Positions 60,980 to 64,000 of a stretch of DNA of 64,000 nucleotides are shown in pieces. A program made the translations under genes and the position numbers. The notes under the pieces are model-generated. The model searched no databases. It was not told the origin of the DNA and saw only the letters and a program-made list of their open reading frames with translations. Location of the stretch: contig JAETXT010000002.1 of NCBI GenBank assembly GCA_019188255.1, positions 6,751,011 through 6,815,010 on the forward strand. Direction: 5' to 3'. How positions within the stretch are numbered: the first letter of the stretch is position 1; each line of letters starts with the position of its first letter. The DNA comes from Verticillium longisporum (lineage: Eukaryota; Ascomycota; Sordariomycetes; Glomerellales; Plectosphaerellaceae).

Positions 60980-63900
60980 GGCCTTCCATAGGTGACGGTT
61001 GTGGTGCTGCAAGAGAGAACGAGATGAGGCGCGGAAAGACGGGAGCGGCGGAGTTGAGGATCCAATGTTTTTGCTATGGCGTCCGGCCTTGGTTGTCCTG
61101 CGGTAGGTTACAAGAGGCGAATGGAGTAATATTGATTGTGCATTTACAACTAGCGGGCACCCGCACGTACCCTCAGTAGCTCTACCAGGATCGTCATTTA
61201 TTTAACATTTTCTTTCTCATCTCCGTCGCATTGAAGAGGTGGCCCTAAACAACGAGCATGTGCATTACTCCCTGGACTGTCTACAATGGGGTTTTACCGT
61301 GGCTGTCACTAACCGGCTAAACAACAATAGCAACGACAAGAACAGGGCGCAGGGAAGTGGCTATGTAGACAGACAGGTGGACCGCATCCCAGACCGAGGC
61401 CACAATGTAAAACATGCAATGGGACATGATGGCCATGGACCGACAGCTGTGGAGGGAGGCTCACGTCTTTGCAAGGCAGCGAGCCCTCACAGGCAACCAT
61501 TGCGACTCACCTGTCTTTCTGAGGCTTCCCTTCTCCACCAGCCTGGTATCGCCCGCCCTGACATGGGCAGCGGACTTGGGAGGTTGGCTGTCATGTGTTT
61601 GACCGAGATCGTGTGTCGCTCACCGCCATTGTTGGAGACCCCTTGCGCCTGGTCACCACTTGGTTCGGGCGTGGTCAGGTGCGCTTGCGCGCCGGACGGG
61701 AAAAGGGCGGGGAGCTTGTTGTGTTGCACTTTGTGCGGCTCTGCGGTTCAGAGGTCAGTGAGGAGTATGGGGAGAGGCTGTGCTACGAGAGAGTCACTTC
61801 AGCCTGAAGAGCGGTCGAAGGAGAAATCATTGGCGTGGAGAGGTTCCACAGGCGTGGCTGAGCTGCGACTTGCAAAACGACAATCGTGACTGTTTGAAAG
61901 AGCAGAAATTGGACTTGAATGTTTCTATTTCGCATCGGGGTCGGGTCGAGCACAGATTGTGACGGGAGCGGTTGGCGCATTCTTTCGTAGCAGCTGCGTG
62001 TGGGAGTGTCGAGAAGCCTGATGGACTTGGCTCGCCAGGCGTCGGGGGGAAGGTAGTTTGTCGCCTCAACGGAATTGATGATGGGGGCCAAGCTTGACCA
62101 GTGACATTTCCGAAAAAGCAAGAGAAACATGATAACACTACCGTATAGCTTTGGGACTTGATATTGTGTTATTATTTGGACATTGTGCGTACAACATCCG
62201 CGGTGGTGGGCCAGAGGACGTACAGGCTCTCCGCGGCCCAGACGGGTGCCGTTAGGCAACCAGTAAGCGGCAGGCAAAGCACGTACGGGCACTTGGTCTT
62301 GAACTTCGATTGACCTTGACAACGAGGATCGTTCGCATTCCCACGCCCATCAACTTGCACTCGCCGGGGAAGAGGGGGGGGGTTTGCTTGTACATTTGAA
62401 TGCCGACTTGCTTCTGAGCTTGAGCATGACCAAGGGAGACAAAAGGTAGACCCGAGACATCGCCATCCACTCGAAGCCGTCAAATGGCTTGATCTTACTG
62501 CTTGCCCTCTCTACCCAAGGTTGCCCTCGAATATGTGCGCACGATATTACCTTTGGTACCTTAGTTAAACGTGCTTACACCATTTCGATCCCAGCAATGA
62601 CGGAAGAAAGATGGGCAGAAGAACTACGTCAATCTTCACCAATAGGGTGCCGCTAGAGAGTGTGCAACCAAGGGCCTTACTTCGTTGGCGACAACAAGTC
62701 GCGTGTCACAACCTCCTTTGCAAGGCGGTATAATTTCTTCAGTCGTGCAACCGAAGAAGAAAAGGTTCCAAGGGACTTCCTCCTCGCTGCATTAAATCTT
62801 CTGGCAAGGAAGAGGCAGCCGCTCAGCCACGATTGCCTAAGGCAGGTGTGTCACGGGTCACAACGTCGGTGGGTCTCGGTGAGCAGGGCAAACACGTCCC
62901 AAGCTCCTTTATGAACCCGACATGGCGAATAAACATGCGAGTATTGCGCAAAAAACTGTGTTTTATTCGCCAGAAGCCAAACTAAACCTGCAGGTGTCCA
63001 CTGAAGCGAGCCCAGATAAATCTATCAAAATCAAAAGGTAACGAGAGTCTGATCACCAGTGATCAATGTCCTGGTCGGGGCAGGTGTCTAGCTTAACAGT
63101 ACTCAACCCCTTCCAACTGTGAGCAAAAAAAAGTGAAGAAAGAGCAGAAATGATGGGAAGGTCCTGCTATGACAAATCGAAGCTGTGCCGAGTCCTCTTC
63201 TGCATGACGGTATGACGGAGGCGACATGGCCATGCGAGAAGATTGGCTTCGAGAGGCTCATAGTGCCTGTGTTGACGTTTTGTTGGCGCTTTCATATGCA
63301 ATGTAGAAGCCGAAAACTGCAGCTCCTGGATCTCATCAGTTCTCATGTAGGCAGGTAAGTGACTAATTGAACTCACGTATGGAGACGCGTGAAGGCTAAC
63401 ACCAGCGAGTCCAGCCTCTTGTGCCTGCGGTTTGAGACGGCCTTAGGCGGGATGGAGGCAGTATGGGCAACAGAGATCGTAACGGCAGCTAAGGTTCCTG
63501 CCGTTATCACAGTTGTTCTACGAAAAGACCATTAGCGAAATGCTCGTGTGAATCTTGCATGGAAATAGGCTGAACCCACGCAGTTCCAGGTCATGATGAG
63601 GTCGAGGGGTTGAGACGGTCTCTGGTAGTGCTTTGGTGGTCTCGGATTTTGAGTATGCAGTAGAGTCTTGTAGATGGCCTCGAGAGTGTGCTGATGATCT
63701 AAAAATCAAAGACTATGCCGATGAAGACATCGAGGTATTTTATATATTTTTTCGGCCATCTCGCGATTGAAATTGGTCGCAAAGGCGTCATGGTATTCGA
63801 ATGGAAAGCCCCAAGGTTGGAATACTTGACTGCTCGAAAACACATAACCTGTACCAATATCATACCAATGACACTATGTCGAAACGCTCAACGGGGCCAG

Positions 63901-64000
63901 TTGTCAAGCCTCATAGTTGCATTCGGTGTGCAATTTCTCAAGGCGAAAGCAGTTTCCGTGGGAGAGATCCATAGATTTGCGGGCGCTTCGTCGCCGAGAG
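60980..64000. other. Region without a supported gene
   Basis: Frames such as 61239-61889 (plus) and 61783-62322 (minus) are open but have no domain or ATG-supported model. On the minus strand around 63395-63710 short frames with an Ala/Val-rich segment could be a fragment of a small gene running toward lower coordinates, but I cannot build a convincing model. Contains CCTTTGGTACCTTAG at 62549-62563 and a G-run at 62373-62381. Confidence 0.5.

Noticed and set aside
61239..61889. A 216-codon plus-strand frame after the ASH1-type gene
   Set aside because: Opens at a GTG, not ATG, has no domain, and lies in the 3' flank of the SET gene.
1..64000. CRISPR arrays, rRNA genes, bacterial-type operons, secondary-metabolite cluster enzymes
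   Set aside because: None seen. Gene structure is eukaryotic with introns, and no polyketide synthase, peptide synthetase or terpene synthase motifs appear in any frame.

Overview
This window is nuclear DNA of a filamentous ascomycete (Pezizomycotina, most likely Sordariomycetes). The genes are GC-rich and carry 53-87 nt introns (one of 243 nt) with GTAAGT/GTATGT-type donors. Next to them lie extremely AT-rich blocks almost free of CpA and TpG, which is the signature of repeat-induced point mutation (RIP). The protein families are typical fungal ones: ASH1-type SET, Ubp6, Shb17, a Sec14/Sfh5-like protein and a Zn2Cys6 factor. I cannot name the species.

Layout. 1-8.9 kb is a RIP-destroyed repeat block. 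It holds a structurally complete Ty1/copia LTR retrotransposon on the minus strand (two 698-bp LTRs, half-tRNA-type primer site, polypurine tract, recognisable RNase H, RT and integrase) next to the C-terminal half of a Fot1/pogo transposase. 8.9-11.9 kb is intergenic. 11.9-13.6 kb is an F-box gene. 14.0-17.2 kb is a 3.16-kb RIPed DNA transposon with terminal inverted repeats (TIRs) and an 8-bp target duplication (hAT-like), with a tRNA-like remnant inside. 17.2-25.0 kb has no gene I can support. 25.0-26.5 kb is a Zn2Cys6 transcription factor (minus). 26.5-41.8 kb is a long gene-free stretch rich in simple repeats.

41.8-49.5 kb is a compact housekeeping cluster: a methyltransferase with a histidine-rich insert, convergent with an SHB17-like phosphatase, then a possible Ser/Thr-rich protein, a small single-TM protein, UBP6 (minus) and the Arp2/3 subunit ARPC4, the last two divergent. 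50.9-53.4 kb is an RRM protein. 54.9-56.0 kb is an Sfh5-like lipid-transfer gene with an in-frame stop. 58.3-61.0 kb is an ASH1-type histone methyltransferase. 61-64 kb has no clear gene.

The most unusual observation is that three conserved genes (UBP6, the RRM gene, ASH1) each need one extra base at a short homopolymer to restore a conserved frame. This suggests systematic homopolymer undercalling in the assembly, or less likely several gene inactivations. The genes form no operon-like pathway. I found no biosynthetic cluster, CRISPR array or clearly novel defence system.
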